A stretch of 64,000 nt of DNA from Pseudomonas tritici (GTDB lineage Bacteria; Pseudomonadota; Gammaproteobacteria; Pseudomonadales; Pseudomonadaceae). Under the pieces are notes generated by a model. It was not told where the DNA came from, did no database searches, and saw nothing but the letters and a program-made list of their open reading frames with translations. Below are positions 1-8,427 of the stretch, piece after piece. The stretch's first letter is position 1. Each line of letters opens with the position of its first letter. Made by a program: the position numbers and the translations under genes. Location of the stretch: contig NZ_CP077084.1 in NCBI RefSeq assembly GCF_014268275.3, positions 1,674,001-1,738,000 on the forward strand, read 5' to 3'.

Positions 1-491
1 ACCACCGAGAAGCCGTTCTTTTCAGCGTGCTTCTGGATCACTTCGCCGATGTCGCCCAGACGGCAACCGGGTTTGACGATTTCGATGGCCTTGTACATGC
101 ATTCCTGGGTCACCTGGGACAGGCGCTCGGCCCAGACCGGCACAGTGCCGACGTGGAACATGCGGCTGGTGTCGCCGAAGTAGCGGTCCTTGATCACGGT
201 AACGTCGATGTTCAGGGTGTCGCCGTCCTTCAACGGTTTGTCACCCGGAATCCCGTGGCAGACCACGTGGTTGACCGAGGTGCAGATCGACTTGGGGAAG
301 CCCTTGTAGTTCAACGGCGCAGGGATAGCGCCCTGCACGTTGACGATATAGTCATGGCAGATCTGGTTCAGGGTCTCGGTGGTCACGCCGGGCTTGACGT
401 GCTCGGCGATCATTTCCAGCACGTCGGCAGCCAGTTTGCCGGCGATGCGCATGCCGGCGATGTCTTCGGCGGTTTTCAAACTAACGGTCAT
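1..491 (-). CDS. map: Methionine aminopeptidase type I (3' end outside window)
   Basis: Removes the N-terminal methionine from nascent proteins in the cytosol, using a dinuclear metal centre. The minus strand reads from an ATG at 491 (MTVSLKTAEDIAGMRIAGKL) without a stop to base 1, so about 163 N-terminal residues are present and the C-terminal part lies outside. The visible part includes the family segment with ICTSVNHVVCHGIP, containing the conserved His, and DGDTLNIDVTVIKDRYFGDT, which carries the first metal-binding aspartate. A purine-rich GAGAG ribosome site sits just upstream of the ATG. It is divergent from rpsB, the usual arrangement in gammaproteobacteria. Identity is secure; only the fragment can be judged. 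Confidence 0.95.
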   Translation of the reverse strand, partial: MTVSLKTAEDIAGMRIAGKLAADVLEMIAEHVKPGVTTETLNQICHDYIVNVQGAIPAPLNYKGFPKSICTSVNHVVCHGIPGDKPLKDGDTLNIDVTVIKDRYFGDTSRMFHVGTVPVWAERLSQVTQECMYKAIEIVKPGCRLGDIGEVIQKHAEKNGFSV

Positions 492-878
492 ACAGGCTCT
501 CTCTAGCGCGACGCGCTGAAATCAATACGGTTTACGGGCGTGCGACAAAAGGTTACAGAATTCGCACAAGCCACAAAAAACGCGATTCTAACAGACGATG
601 GCGTCAAATCATGAGCCTCTGATGATCGCTTCTCTCTATAAGGTAGGGCTATGTGAGCTCTATTCAAGGGGTTACACGAAAGCACCCTGCGGCAAATGTG
701 ATTGCGTGTTCCGTTTTTGCCGATGCTGTGGTATAAAATGCGCCGCTTTCCGGGGATACCCCGCAGAGCTTAAATCCACACACGTGTCGACACGATGACC
801 TGGGTGCCGGAGGCCTTGAAGCCGCTGGTTGGTCATTGGGATACGTGGAGGCCAAACCCGACTTATTAAGGAACTATC
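492..878. promoter_or_regulatory. Divergent map/rpsB intergenic region with rpsB promoter and structured leader
   Basis: No gene is seen in this 387-base gap. On the plus strand a good -10 box (TATAAA at 732-737) precedes a leader of about 135 bases before the rpsB ATG. The leader contains a perfect hairpin CGGGG-ATA-CCCCG (751-763) and a perfect 12-base palindrome CGTGTCGACACG (783-794). In E. coli this gap holds the t44/rpsB leader, through which S2 represses its own operon. Position and structure suggest the same here, but this is inference. The map promoter on the minus strand should lie within 500-650; no clear boxes were picked. Confidence 0.45.
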
Positions 879-1616
879 ATGTCCCAAGTCAACATGCGCG
901 ATATGCTGAAGGCCGGTGTGCACTTCGGTCACCAGACCCGTTACTGGAACCCGAAAATGGGTAAATACATTTTCGGCGCGCGTAACAAGATCCACATTAT
1001 CAACCTTGAAAAAACCCTGCCAATGTTCAACGAAGCTTTGACTTTCGTAGAGCGCCTGGCCCAGGGCAAAAACAAGATTCTGTTCGTCGGCACCAAGCGT
1101 TCCGCTGGCAAGATCGTTGCTGAAGAAGCAGCACGTTGCGGTTCGCCGTACGTCGATCACCGCTGGTTGGGCGGCATGCTCACCAACTTCAAAACCATCC
1201 GTGCTTCCATCAAGCGTCTGCGTGACCTTGAAGTGCAAGCCGAAGACGGTACTTTCGCCAAGCTGACCAAGAAAGAGGCGCTGATGCGCACTCGCGACCT
1301 GGAAAAGCTCGATCGTTCCCTGGGTGGTATCAAGGACATGGGCGGTCTGCCTGACGCACTGTTCGTTATCGACGTTGATCACGAGCGCATCGCGATCACC
1401 GAAGCCAACAAGCTGGGCATCCCTGTTATCGGCGTAGTCGATACCAACAGCAGCCCGGAAGGCGTTGACTACATCATCCCAGGCAACGATGACGCAATCC
1501 GCGCTATCCAGCTGTACATGGGTTCGATGGCTGACGCTGTAATCCGTGGTCGCAACCACGTTGCTGGTGGTGCCGAGCAGTTCGTTGAAGAAGCTCCGGT
1601 AGCCGCAGCTGAGTAA
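879..1616 (+). CDS. rpsB: 30S ribosomal protein S2
   Basis: Structural protein of the small ribosomal subunit that binds late, near S1, at the mRNA exit region. The 245-residue product has the expected family length and begins [20 protein letters not shown], the canonical S2 N-terminus, followed by [13 protein letters not shown] and [15 protein letters not shown]. The start is supported by AAGGAA a few bases upstream. It is the first gene of an rpsB-tsf unit, but a strong intrinsic terminator lies right after its stop, so tsf probably depends on readthrough or its own promoter. Expression is probably autoregulated through the leader described upstream. Confidence 0.98.
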   Translation: MSQVNMRDMLKAGVHFGHQTRYWNPKMGKYIFGARNKIHIINLEKTLPMFNEALTFVERLAQGKNKILFVGTKRSAGKIVAEEAARCGSPYVDHRWLGGMLTNFKTIRASIKRLRDLEVQAEDGTFAKLTKKEALMRTRDLEKLDRSLGGIKDMGGLPDALFVIDVDHERIAITEANKLGIPVIGVVDTNSSPEGVDYIIPGNDDAIRAIQLYMGSMADAVIRGRNHVAGGAEQFVEEAPVAAAE

Positions 1617-1643
1617 TTGACGCCCTGGCGTTGACTCAGTAAG

Positions 1644-1670
1644 CAAAAAGGGGGCTTGGCCCCCTTTTTG
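1644..1670 (+). terminator. Rho-independent terminator/attenuator after rpsB
   Basis: A perfect 12-bp stem (CAAAAAGGGGGC at 1644-1655 against GCCCCCTTTTTG at 1659-1670) with a three-base loop; the T run forms the 3' arm. It lies 28 bases after the rpsB stop and would set the rpsB:tsf ratio. Confidence 0.85.
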
Positions 1671-1808
1671 CCACCTCGAAAACCATTTGTCGGCAGCGCA
1701 GCTACAACATCTGTAACGTGCAGCGGCTAACAAGGGTGGTTCGGGAAGAATTGATCCCCCGTTCGATCGGGTGGAGTGGTTGAAAACCTATCCAAGAGGA
1801 ATTTGAAA

Positions 1809-2672
1809 ATGGCAGCAATTACTGCAGCGTTGGTTAAAGAACTGCGTGAGCGTACCGGCGAAGGCATGATGGATTGCAAGAAAGCCCTGGAAAAGGCTGA
1901 CGGCGACATCGAAAAAGCCATTGATGACATGCGTGCTTCCGGCGCCATCAAGGCTGCCAAGAAAGCAGGCAACGTGGCTGCTGAAGGCGCTATCGCTCTG
2001 AAAGAAGACGGCAAATCTGCTGTTCTGCTGGAAGTGAACTCGCAGACCGACTTCCTGGCCCTGCAGGACGACTTCAAGGCATTTGTTGCCGCCAGCGTTG
2101 ATAAAGCGTTCGCCGACAAACTGACTGATGTCGCTCCGCTGATCGCTGCTCAGGAAGCTGATCGCCTGGTACTGGTCGGCAAGGTTGGCGAAAACGTCAA
2201 CATCCGTCGCCTGACCCGCGTTGAAGGTGATGTGGTTGGTGGTTACCTGCACGGTAACAAAATCGGCGTTGCTGTTGTCCTCAAAGGCGGCGACGTTGAG
2301 CTGGCCAAAGACATCGCTATGCACGTAGCGGCCAGCAACCCTGAGTTCCTGCTGCCTTCGGAAGTTTCTGCCGAAGCCATCGAGCGTGAAAAGGCTGTTT
2401 TCCTGCAGCTGAACGAAGAAAAAATCAAAGGCAAGCCAGAAAACATTGTTGAGAACATGGTCAAAGGCCGTATCAGCAAGTTCCTGGCTGAAGCGAGCCT
2501 GGTTGAGCAGGCGTTCGTCAAGAACCCTGAAGTCAAGGTTGGCGAGCTGGCTAAGAAAGCCGGTGCTGAAATCGTTTCCTTCACCTACTTCAAAGTAGGC
2601 GAAGGCATCGAGAAGCCGGTCGACAACTTCGCTGAAGAAGTTGCTGCCCAGCTGGCTGCCGCCAAGCAATAA
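1809..2672 (+). CDS. tsf: Translation elongation factor Ts
   Basis: Guanine nucleotide exchange factor that recycles EF-Tu-GDP to EF-Tu-GTP. From the ATG at 1809 the product is 287 residues, normal for EF-Ts, beginning MAAITAALVKELRERTGEGM with the UBA-like N-domain. The EF-Tu-contacting TDF motif falls at residues 80-82, in NSQTDFL. An in-frame upstream GTG at 1776 would add 11 residues unlike the family, whereas AAGAGGA lies just ahead of 1809, so 1809 is chosen. It is followed by its own terminator, separating it from pyrH. Confidence 0.98.
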   Translation: MAAITAALVKELRERTGEGMMDCKKALEKADGDIEKAIDDMRASGAIKAAKKAGNVAAEGAIALKEDGKSAVLLEVNSQTDFLALQDDFKAFVAASVDKAFADKLTDVAPLIAAQEADRLVLVGKVGENVNIRRLTRVEGDVVGGYLHGNKIGVAVVLKGGDVELAKDIAMHVAASNPEFLLPSEVSAEAIEREKAVFLQLNEEKIKGKPENIVENMVKGRISKFLAEASLVEQAFVKNPEVKVGELAKKAGAEIVSFTYFKVGEGIEKPVDNFAEEVAAQLAAAKQ

Positions 2673-2694
2673 GACAGTTTTCAACTGTCGCCCG

Positions 2695-2729
2695 AAAGAG
2701 GCTGCCCGCTCACGCGCGCAGCCTCTTTT
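2695..2729 (+). terminator. Rho-independent terminator after tsf
   Basis: AAAGAGGCTGC (2695-2705) pairs with GCAGCCTCTTT (2718-2728), and the T run continues to 2729. It begins 22 bases after the tsf stop and marks the end of the rpsB-tsf unit. Confidence 0.8.
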
Positions 2730-2882
2730 CAAATGGGAAGGCCGATTTTGATTGGCATCCCTTCGGAACTGGCTTACAAAGCCGTGTTCCGATGGCGCTG
2801 TAGCAGCGTCCAGCTAGAGTGAACGCAAGCCGTAAACGGCTCGCCAAGAATTTTTAAAAATACGCCGCAGGAGAGATTCGCA

Positions 2883-3626
2883 ATGGCTCAGCAGGGCAGT
2901 GGTTATCAGGCTCGCTATAAACGCATTCTACTCAAGCTTAGCGGCGAGGCCCTCATGGGCTCGGAAGAGTTCGGGATCGATCCCAAAGTGCTCGACCGCA
3001 TGGCGCTGGAAGTCGGCCAACTGGTCGGTATCGGCGTTCAGGTCGGCCTGGTGATCGGCGGCGGTAACCTGTTCCGCGGCGCGGCACTGAGTGCGGCCGG
3101 CATGGATCGGGTCACGGGCGACCACATGGGCATGCTGGCCACTGTGATGAACGCCTTGGCTATGCGCGACGCCCTGGAGCGCGCCAATATCTCGGCTATC
3201 GTGATGTCGGCTATTTCCATGGTCGGCGTGACCGATCACTATGACCGCCGCAAAGCCATGCGCCACCTGAACGCCAAGGAAGTGGTGATCTTCGCCGCTG
3301 GCACAGGTAACCCGTTCTTCACCACCGACTCGGCAGCGTGCCTGCGCGCCATCGAAATCGATGCTGACGTGGTGCTCAAGGCGACCAAGGTAGACGGCGT
3401 TTACACCGCAGATCCATTCAAAGACCCGCATGCCGAGAAGTTCGATCATCTGACCTACGATGAAGTGCTGGATCGCAAACTGGGCGTGATGGACCTGACG
3501 GCTATTTGCCTGTGCCGCGACCACAAGATGCCACTACGCGTATTTAACATGAACAAACCCGGTGCCCTGCTGAATATCGTACACGGCGGCGCAGAAGGGA
3601 CTCTGATCGAGGAAGGCCAACAATGA
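2883..3626 (+). CDS. pyrH: UMP kinase
   Basis: Phosphorylates UMP to UDP with ATP, in de novo pyrimidine nucleotide synthesis. It belongs to the bacterial hexameric, amino-acid-kinase-fold family. The 247-residue product shows [14 protein letters not shown] near the N-terminus (phosphate-binding lysine loop), [12 protein letters not shown] (nucleotide-binding glycine loop) and the C-terminal [15 protein letters not shown] segment typical of the fold. AGGAGAG precedes the ATG. The stop overlaps the frr start by four bases (ATGA), so the two are translationally coupled. Confidence 0.97.
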   Translation: MAQQGSGYQARYKRILLKLSGEALMGSEEFGIDPKVLDRMALEVGQLVGIGVQVGLVIGGGNLFRGAALSAAGMDRVTGDHMGMLATVMNALAMRDALERANISAIVMSAISMVGVTDHYDRRKAMRHLNAKEVVIFAAGTGNPFFTTDSAACLRAIEIDADVVLKATKVDGVYTADPFKDPHAEKFDHLTYDEVLDRKLGVMDLTAICLCRDHKMPLRVFNMNKPGALLNIVHGGAEGTLIEEGQQ

Positions 3627-4180
3627 TCAACGAAATCAAGAAAGACGCTCAAGAGCGTATGCAGAAATCCCTGGACTCCCTGAACCATGCATTTGGTCAG
3701 ATTCGTACAGGCAAGGCTCACCCAAGCATTCTGGGCAGCGTGATGGTGCCGTATTACGGCGCAGATACCTCCATCACCCAAGTGGCCAACATCACTGTAA
3801 AAGACTCGCGCACCCTGCAAGTCGTCGCCTTTGAGCGCAACATGCTCGGCGCCGTCGACAAGGCCATCCAGAGCGCCGGTCTGAACCTCAACCCGACCAA
3901 CCTGGGCGAGTTGCTGCTGATCTCCATGCCAGCCCTGACTGAAGAAACCCGCAAGGGCTTCACCAAGCAGGCGCGCAGCGCAGCTGAAGATGCGCGGGTT
4001 GCCGTGCGCAACATTCGTCGTGATGCCTTGGGTGATCTGAAGAAGCTGGTCAAGGACAAGGAAATCAGCGAAGACGAAGAGCGCCGTGCCGTTGCCGATA
4101 TCGACAAGCTGACCAAAGATGCCGAGGCCCAGATCACTAAGGCCACGGAAGAAAAAGAAAAGGACCTGATGGCCGTATAA
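3623..4180 (+). CDS. frr: Ribosome recycling factor
   Basis: With EF-G it splits the post-termination ribosome so that subunits can be reused. The 185-residue length is exactly that of the family. The sequence starts [20 protein letters not shown] and contains [14 protein letters not shown] and the C-terminal helix segment with [10 protein letters not shown], all hallmark RRF stretches. The start overlaps the pyrH stop by four bases, and uppS follows after 17 bases, so pyrH-frr-uppS-cdsA-dxr is probably one transcript. Confidence 0.97.
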   Translation: MINEIKKDAQERMQKSLDSLNHAFGQIRTGKAHPSILGSVMVPYYGADTSITQVANITVKDSRTLQVVAFERNMLGAVDKAIQSAGLNLNPTNLGELLLISMPALTEETRKGFTKQARSAAEDARVAVRNIRRDALGDLKKLVKDKEISEDEERRAVADIDKLTKDAEAQITKATEEKEKDLMAV

Positions 4181-4197
4181 GGGGTCAGGACGCCTTC

Positions 4198-4953
4198 ATG
4201 GAAAAGACCAAGCAGACTGTACCCTCCGTGGTGCCGCGCCATGTCGCGATCATCATGGATGGGAATAATCGCTGGGCGAAGAAACGCTTTATGCCGGGTG
4301 TCGCCGGGCATAAAGCGGGTGTCGATGCGGTACGGGCTGTAATTGAGGTGTGTGCCGAGGCCAAGGTCGAAGTGTTGACCTTGTTCGCCTTCTCCAGTGA
4401 GAACTGGCAGCGGCCCGCCGAAGAAGTCAGTGCCTTGATGGATCTGTTCTTCAAGGCCTTGCGTCGTGAGGCCAAGCGCCTCAACGACAACAATATCAGC
4501 CTGCGTATCATCGGTGATCGCTCGCGCTTCCACCCGGAGCTGCAAGCCGCCATGCGCGAAGCCGAGGCTATTACCGCCGGCGCCGACCGTTTTGTGCTGC
4601 AGATCGCAGCCAACTACGGTGGCCAGTGGGACATCGCCCAGGCTGCACAGCGGCTCGCCCGCGAAGTGCAGGCCGGTCATCTGCGTCCCGACGACATCAC
4701 GCCCGAACTGTTGCAAACCTGCCTGGTTACCGGCGACCTGCCGTTGCCTGACTTGTGCATCCGTACCGGTGGTGAGCACCGCATCAGCAATTTCCTGTTG
4801 TGGCAGCTGGCCTATACCGAGCTGTACTTCTCCGACCTGTTCTGGCCGGACTTCAAACACGATGCCATGCGTAAAGCACTGGCTGATTTCGCTTCCCGTC
4901 AACGTCGCTTCGGTAAAACGAGCGAGCAGATCGAAGCTGGAGCCCGGGTTTAA
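4198..4953 (+). CDS. uppS: Undecaprenyl diphosphate synthase (cis-prenyltransferase)
   Basis: Condenses eight isopentenyl diphosphates onto farnesyl diphosphate to make C55-PP, the carrier lipid for peptidoglycan and O-antigen. The 251-residue product has the diagnostic IIMDGNNRWAKKR motif with catalytic Asp21, the LFAFSSENW segment, and the C-terminal RTGGEHRISNFLLWQ motif. The ATG is 17 bases after frr, and its TAA is immediately followed by the cdsA ATG. It thus sits in an envelope-precursor operon with cdsA and dxr. Confidence 0.96.
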   Translation: MEKTKQTVPSVVPRHVAIIMDGNNRWAKKRFMPGVAGHKAGVDAVRAVIEVCAEAKVEVLTLFAFSSENWQRPAEEVSALMDLFFKALRREAKRLNDNNISLRIIGDRSRFHPELQAAMREAEAITAGADRFVLQIAANYGGQWDIAQAAQRLAREVQAGHLRPDDITPELLQTCLVTGDLPLPDLCIRTGGEHRISNFLLWQLAYTELYFSDLFWPDFKHDAMRKALADFASRQRRFGKTSEQIEAGARV

Positions 4954-5760
4954 ATGCTTAAACAACGAATCATCACAGCACTGATCCTGTTGCCGATCGC
5001 CTTGTGTGGGTTTTTCCTGCTCGAGGGTTCCGGCTTTGCGCTGTTTATCGGCCTGGTCGTGACGCTGGGTGCCTGGGAATGGGCGCGCCTGGCGGGTTTC
5101 AGCGCGCAGTTGCCGCGTGTGGTGTATGCCGCTGTCGTGGCTGCCTTGGCGTTTCTCTTGTACATCCTGCCGGACATTGCGCCCTGGGTGTTGGGGGCGG
5201 CGGTGCTGTGGTGGGCGCTGGCGACGTTCCTTGTGTTGACTTACCCGCGTACCAGCGGCAAGTGGTCCAGCGTTGCCTGCAAGCTGGTGATTGGCGTGTT
5301 GATCCTCTTACCGGCGTGGCAAGGGCTGGTTGAAATCAAGCGTTACCCTATGGGTAACTGGCTGATCCTGGCCGTGATGGTGCTGGTCTGGGGGGCGGAT
5401 ATCGGTGCCTACTTCTCGGGCCGGGCCTTCGGCAAGCGCAAGTTGGCGCCGGCAGTCAGCCCTGGCAAAAGCTGGGAAGGCGTTTATGGTGGTCTCGCGT
5501 TGACGCTGGTGATCGCGCTGGTCGTCGGCGTTGTGCGTGGCTGGTCGGTGAAGGAAATTTTGCTGGCGCTGGTGGCCACGGCCATCGTGGTGTTCATTTC
5601 GGTGGTGGGCGACCTCACTGAAAGCATGTTCAAGCGCCAGGCCGGGATCAAGGACAGCAGCAACCTGCTGCCGGGCCATGGCGGCGTGCTGGACCGCATC
5701 GACAGCTTGACCGCGGCCATTCCAATCTTCGCCGTGCTGTTGTGGATGACGGCTTCGTGA
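4954..5760 (+). CDS. cdsA: Phosphatidate cytidylyltransferase (CDP-diglyceride synthase)
   Basis: Converts phosphatidic acid and CTP to CDP-diacylglycerol, the precursor of all phospholipids, at the inner membrane. The 268-residue product is strongly hydrophobic with about seven to eight membrane segments. It ends with the CDP-diglyceride signature: [19 protein letters not shown] followed by [14 protein letters not shown] near residues 225-255. The ATG directly abuts the uppS stop. The last bases overlap the GTG start of dxr. Confidence 0.95.
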   Translation: MLKQRIITALILLPIALCGFFLLEGSGFALFIGLVVTLGAWEWARLAGFSAQLPRVVYAAVVAALAFLLYILPDIAPWVLGAAVLWWALATFLVLTYPRTSGKWSSVACKLVIGVLILLPAWQGLVEIKRYPMGNWLILAVMVLVWGADIGAYFSGRAFGKRKLAPAVSPGKSWEGVYGGLALTLVIALVVGVVRGWSVKEILLALVATAIVVFISVVGDLTESMFKRQAGIKDSSNLLPGHGGVLDRIDSLTAAIPIFAVLLWMTAS

Positions 5761-6947
5761 GCCGCCTGCAACAAGTAACCGTGCTGGGTGCAACCGGCTC
5801 GGTAGGGCTGAGTACCCTTGACGTGATTGCGCGTCATCCTGATCGCTATCAAGTCTTCGCCCTCACCGGGTTTACCCGCTTGAGCGAGCTGCTGGCCTTG
5901 TGCGTGCGTCATTCGCCGCGCTTTGCCGTAGTGCCCGAAGCCGCTCTGGCTCGGGGGCTGCAGGATGACCTGCGGGCTGCCGGGCTTGCCACTCAGGTGT
6001 TGGTGGGGGAGGAGGGGTTGTGCCAGGTCTCGGCTGACGCTGACGTGGATACCGTAGTCGCCGCTATTGTCGGTGCAGCCGGTTTGCGTCCGACCCTGGC
6101 TGCCGTCGATGCCGGCAAGAAGATCCTGCTGGCCAATAAAGAAGCGCTGGTGATGTCCGGCGCACTGTTTATGCAGGCGGTGCGCAAAAGCGGCGCCGTA
6201 TTGCTACCCCTGGACAGTGAGCACAATGCAATCTTCCAGTGCATGCCCGGTGACTATGCGCGCGGCTTGAGCCAGGTTGGCGTGCGCCGGATCCTGCTGA
6301 CGGCCTCTGGTGGTCCGTTCCGGCAAACTCCGTTGGCTGAGCTGGAGCATGTCTCGCCCGATCAGGCGTGCGCTCATCCGAACTGGTCCATGGGGCGAAA
6401 GATCTCGGTGGATTCGGCGAGCATGATGAACAAGGGCCTTGAGTTGATCGAGGCGTGCTGGCTGTTCGATGCGCGTCCGGATCAGGTCGAGGTGGTGATT
6501 CACCCGCAAAGTGTGATTCATTCGCTGGTTGATTACGTGGACGGTTCGGTGTTGGCGCAGTTGGGCAATCCCGATATGCGCACCCCTATCGCCAATGCCC
6601 TGGCCTGGCCGGAGCGGATTGATTCCGGCGTGGCGCCTTTGGACCTGTTTGCCGTGGCCCGTCTGGACTTCGAAGCGCCGGACGAGCAGCGCTTTCCTTG
6701 CCTGCGCCTGGCGCGGCAAGCTGCCGAAGCGGGTAACAGCGCGCCGGCGATGCTTAATGCAGCCAACGAAGTGGCTGTGGCAGCGTTTCTCGAACGGCGC
6801 ATCCGCTTTCCGCAGATCGCGAGTATCATCGAGGACGTCCTGGCGCTTGAACCTGTCGTGGCGGTGAATGATCTGGGGGCGGTATTCGAGGCTGATACCA
6901 AGGCTCGAGCCCTGGCTGGGCAATGGTTGAGCCGGAACGCGCGTTAG
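5757..6947 (+). CDS. dxr: 1-deoxy-D-xylulose 5-phosphate reductoisomerase
   Basis: NADPH-dependent first committed step of the MEP isoprenoid pathway, giving 2-C-methyl-D-erythritol 4-phosphate. From the GTG at 5757 the product is 396 residues, the family norm, starting [17 protein letters not shown] with the NADPH-binding [19 protein letters not shown] carries metal-binding Asp and Glu, and [14 protein letters not shown] is also conserved. An upstream in-frame ATG at 5742 lies inside cdsA and would add five residues; the GTGA overlap with the cdsA stop argues for GTG. ispD and ispF of the same pathway lie later in this window. Confidence 0.95.
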   Translation: MSRLQQVTVLGATGSVGLSTLDVIARHPDRYQVFALTGFTRLSELLALCVRHSPRFAVVPEAALARGLQDDLRAAGLATQVLVGEEGLCQVSADADVDTVVAAIVGAAGLRPTLAAVDAGKKILLANKEALVMSGALFMQAVRKSGAVLLPLDSEHNAIFQCMPGDYARGLSQVGVRRILLTASGGPFRQTPLAELEHVSPDQACAHPNWSMGRKISVDSASMMNKGLELIEACWLFDARPDQVEVVIHPQSVIHSLVDYVDGSVLAQLGNPDMRTPIANALAWPERIDSGVAPLDLFAVARLDFEAPDEQRFPCLRLARQAAEAGNSAPAMLNAANEVAVAAFLERRIRFPQIASIIEDVLALEPVVAVNDLGAVFEADTKARALAGQWLSRNAR

Positions 6948-7000
6948 TCTTTGGGCGGGTTTGAGCCTCTAGGCGCTGGATTGGAATGCGGAGAAATTAG

Positions 7001-8353
7001 ATGAGTGCGCTTTACATGATCGTCGGCACCCTGGTTGCTCTGGGTGTGCTGGTTACCTTCCACGAATTTGGCCATTTCTGGGTCGCGCGTCGTTGCGGCG
7101 TCAAGGTACTGCGCTTTTCCGTCGGTTTCGGCATGCCGCTGTTGCGCTGGCATGACCGCCAAGGCACCGAATTCGTGATTGCGGCCATCCCGCTGGGTGG
7201 CTACGTCAAGATGCTCGATGAGCGCGAAGGCGAAGTGCCTGCAGATCAATTGGACCAATCCTTCAATCGCAAGACCGTTCGTCAGCGTATCGCCATTGTT
7301 GCCGCTGGCCCGATCGCCAACTTCCTGTTGGCGATGGTGTTCTTCTGGGTCCTGGCCATGCTGGGCAGCCAGCAGGTGCGTCCGGTCATCGGAGCGGTCG
7401 AGTCGGACAGTATTGCCGCCAAGGCCGGCCTGGTTGCCGGGCAGGAAATTGTTTCCATTGATGGCGAGCCCACCACAGGTTGGGGCGCGGTCAATCTGCA
7501 GTTGGTGCGCCGCCTGGGCGAAAGCGGCATCGTCAATGTGGTGGTGCGTGAACAGGACTCGACTACCGAAACCCCGCGTGATCTGACCCTCGACCACTGG
7601 CTCAAGGGCGCTGATGAACCTGATCCGATCAAGTCCCTGGGCATACGTCCATGGCGTCCGGCCTTGCCGCCGGTCCTGGCGGAGCTCGATCCGAAAGGTC
7701 CGGCCCAGGCCGCTGGCCTGAAAACCGGCGATCGGCTGTTGGCCCTCGATGGACAGGCGCTGGGCGACTGGCAGCAGGTGGTCGACCTGGTTCGTGTACG
7801 TCCTGATACTAAAATTCTGCTGAAAGTTGAGCGCGACGGTGCTCAAATCGACGTCCCAGTGACCTTGTCGGTTCGCGGGGAAGCCAAGGCGGCCGGGGGT
7901 TACCTCGGTGCCGGGGTCAAAGGTGTCGAATGGCCGCCGTCGATGGTGCGTGAGGTCAGCTTCGGGCCGTTAGCAGCAATTGGCGAGGGTGCAAAACGCA
8001 CTTGGACCATGAGCGTGCTGACCCTGGAATCCCTCAAGAAAATGTTGTTCGGCGAGCTCTCGGTAAAAAACTTGAGTGGACCGATAACCATTGCTAAAGT
8101 GGCGGGCGCTTCTGCCCAGTCGGGTGTCGCGGATTTCCTGAATTTCCTGGCTTATCTGAGTATTAGCCTGGGTGTTCTGAATTTGTTGCCCATTCCAGTA
8201 TTGGATGGGGGGCATCTGTTGTTTTATCTGGTCGAGTGGGTGCGTGGTCGCCCCTTGTCGGATCGGGTGCAGGGTTGGGGGATACAGATCGGTATCAGTT
8301 TGGTGGTCGGGGTGATGTTATTAGCCTTGGTCAACGATCTGGGTCGACTGTAA
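7001..8353 (+). CDS. rseP: Site-2 intramembrane zinc protease RseP (MucP)
   Basis: Inner-membrane metalloprotease. By family it cuts the anti-sigma factor (MucA in Pseudomonas) after the first-site cleavage, releasing the envelope-stress/alginate sigma factor, and it also clears signal peptide remnants. The 450-residue product has the zinc motif HEFGHF (His21, Glu22, His25) in the first membrane segment. Two PDZ-type regions occupy roughly residues 115-200 and 215-300, and the second active-site motif LNLLPIPVLDGGH lies near the C-terminus. It is directly upstream of bamA, consistent with a link between outer-membrane assembly and its surveillance. Confidence 0.95.
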   Translation: MSALYMIVGTLVALGVLVTFHEFGHFWVARRCGVKVLRFSVGFGMPLLRWHDRQGTEFVIAAIPLGGYVKMLDEREGEVPADQLDQSFNRKTVRQRIAIVAAGPIANFLLAMVFFWVLAMLGSQQVRPVIGAVESDSIAAKAGLVAGQEIVSIDGEPTTGWGAVNLQLVRRLGESGIVNVVVREQDSTTETPRDLTLDHWLKGADEPDPIKSLGIRPWRPALPPVLAELDPKGPAQAAGLKTGDRLLALDGQALGDWQQVVDLVRVRPDTKILLKVERDGAQIDVPVTLSVRGEAKAAGGYLGAGVKGVEWPPSMVREVSFGPLAAIGEGAKRTWTMSVLTLESLKKMLFGELSVKNLSGPITIAKVAGASAQSGVADFLNFLAYLSISLGVLNLLPIPVLDGGHLLFYLVEWVRGRPLSDRVQGWGIQIGISLVVGVMLLALVNDLGRL

Positions 8354-8427
8354 CGCTTCGCTGAATTGCGAATCTGCCGCATTTTGCGGCAGTTTGTTTA
8401 TTGCCAGTTGGAATAAGAAAGGACTTC

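Noticed and set aside
1788..2732. Antisense frames opposite tsf, rpsB, pyrG, eno, adhC, dinG and other core genes
   Set aside because: Each is fully covered by a well-recognised gene on the other strand, shows no domain, and has no ribosome site or promoter of its own.
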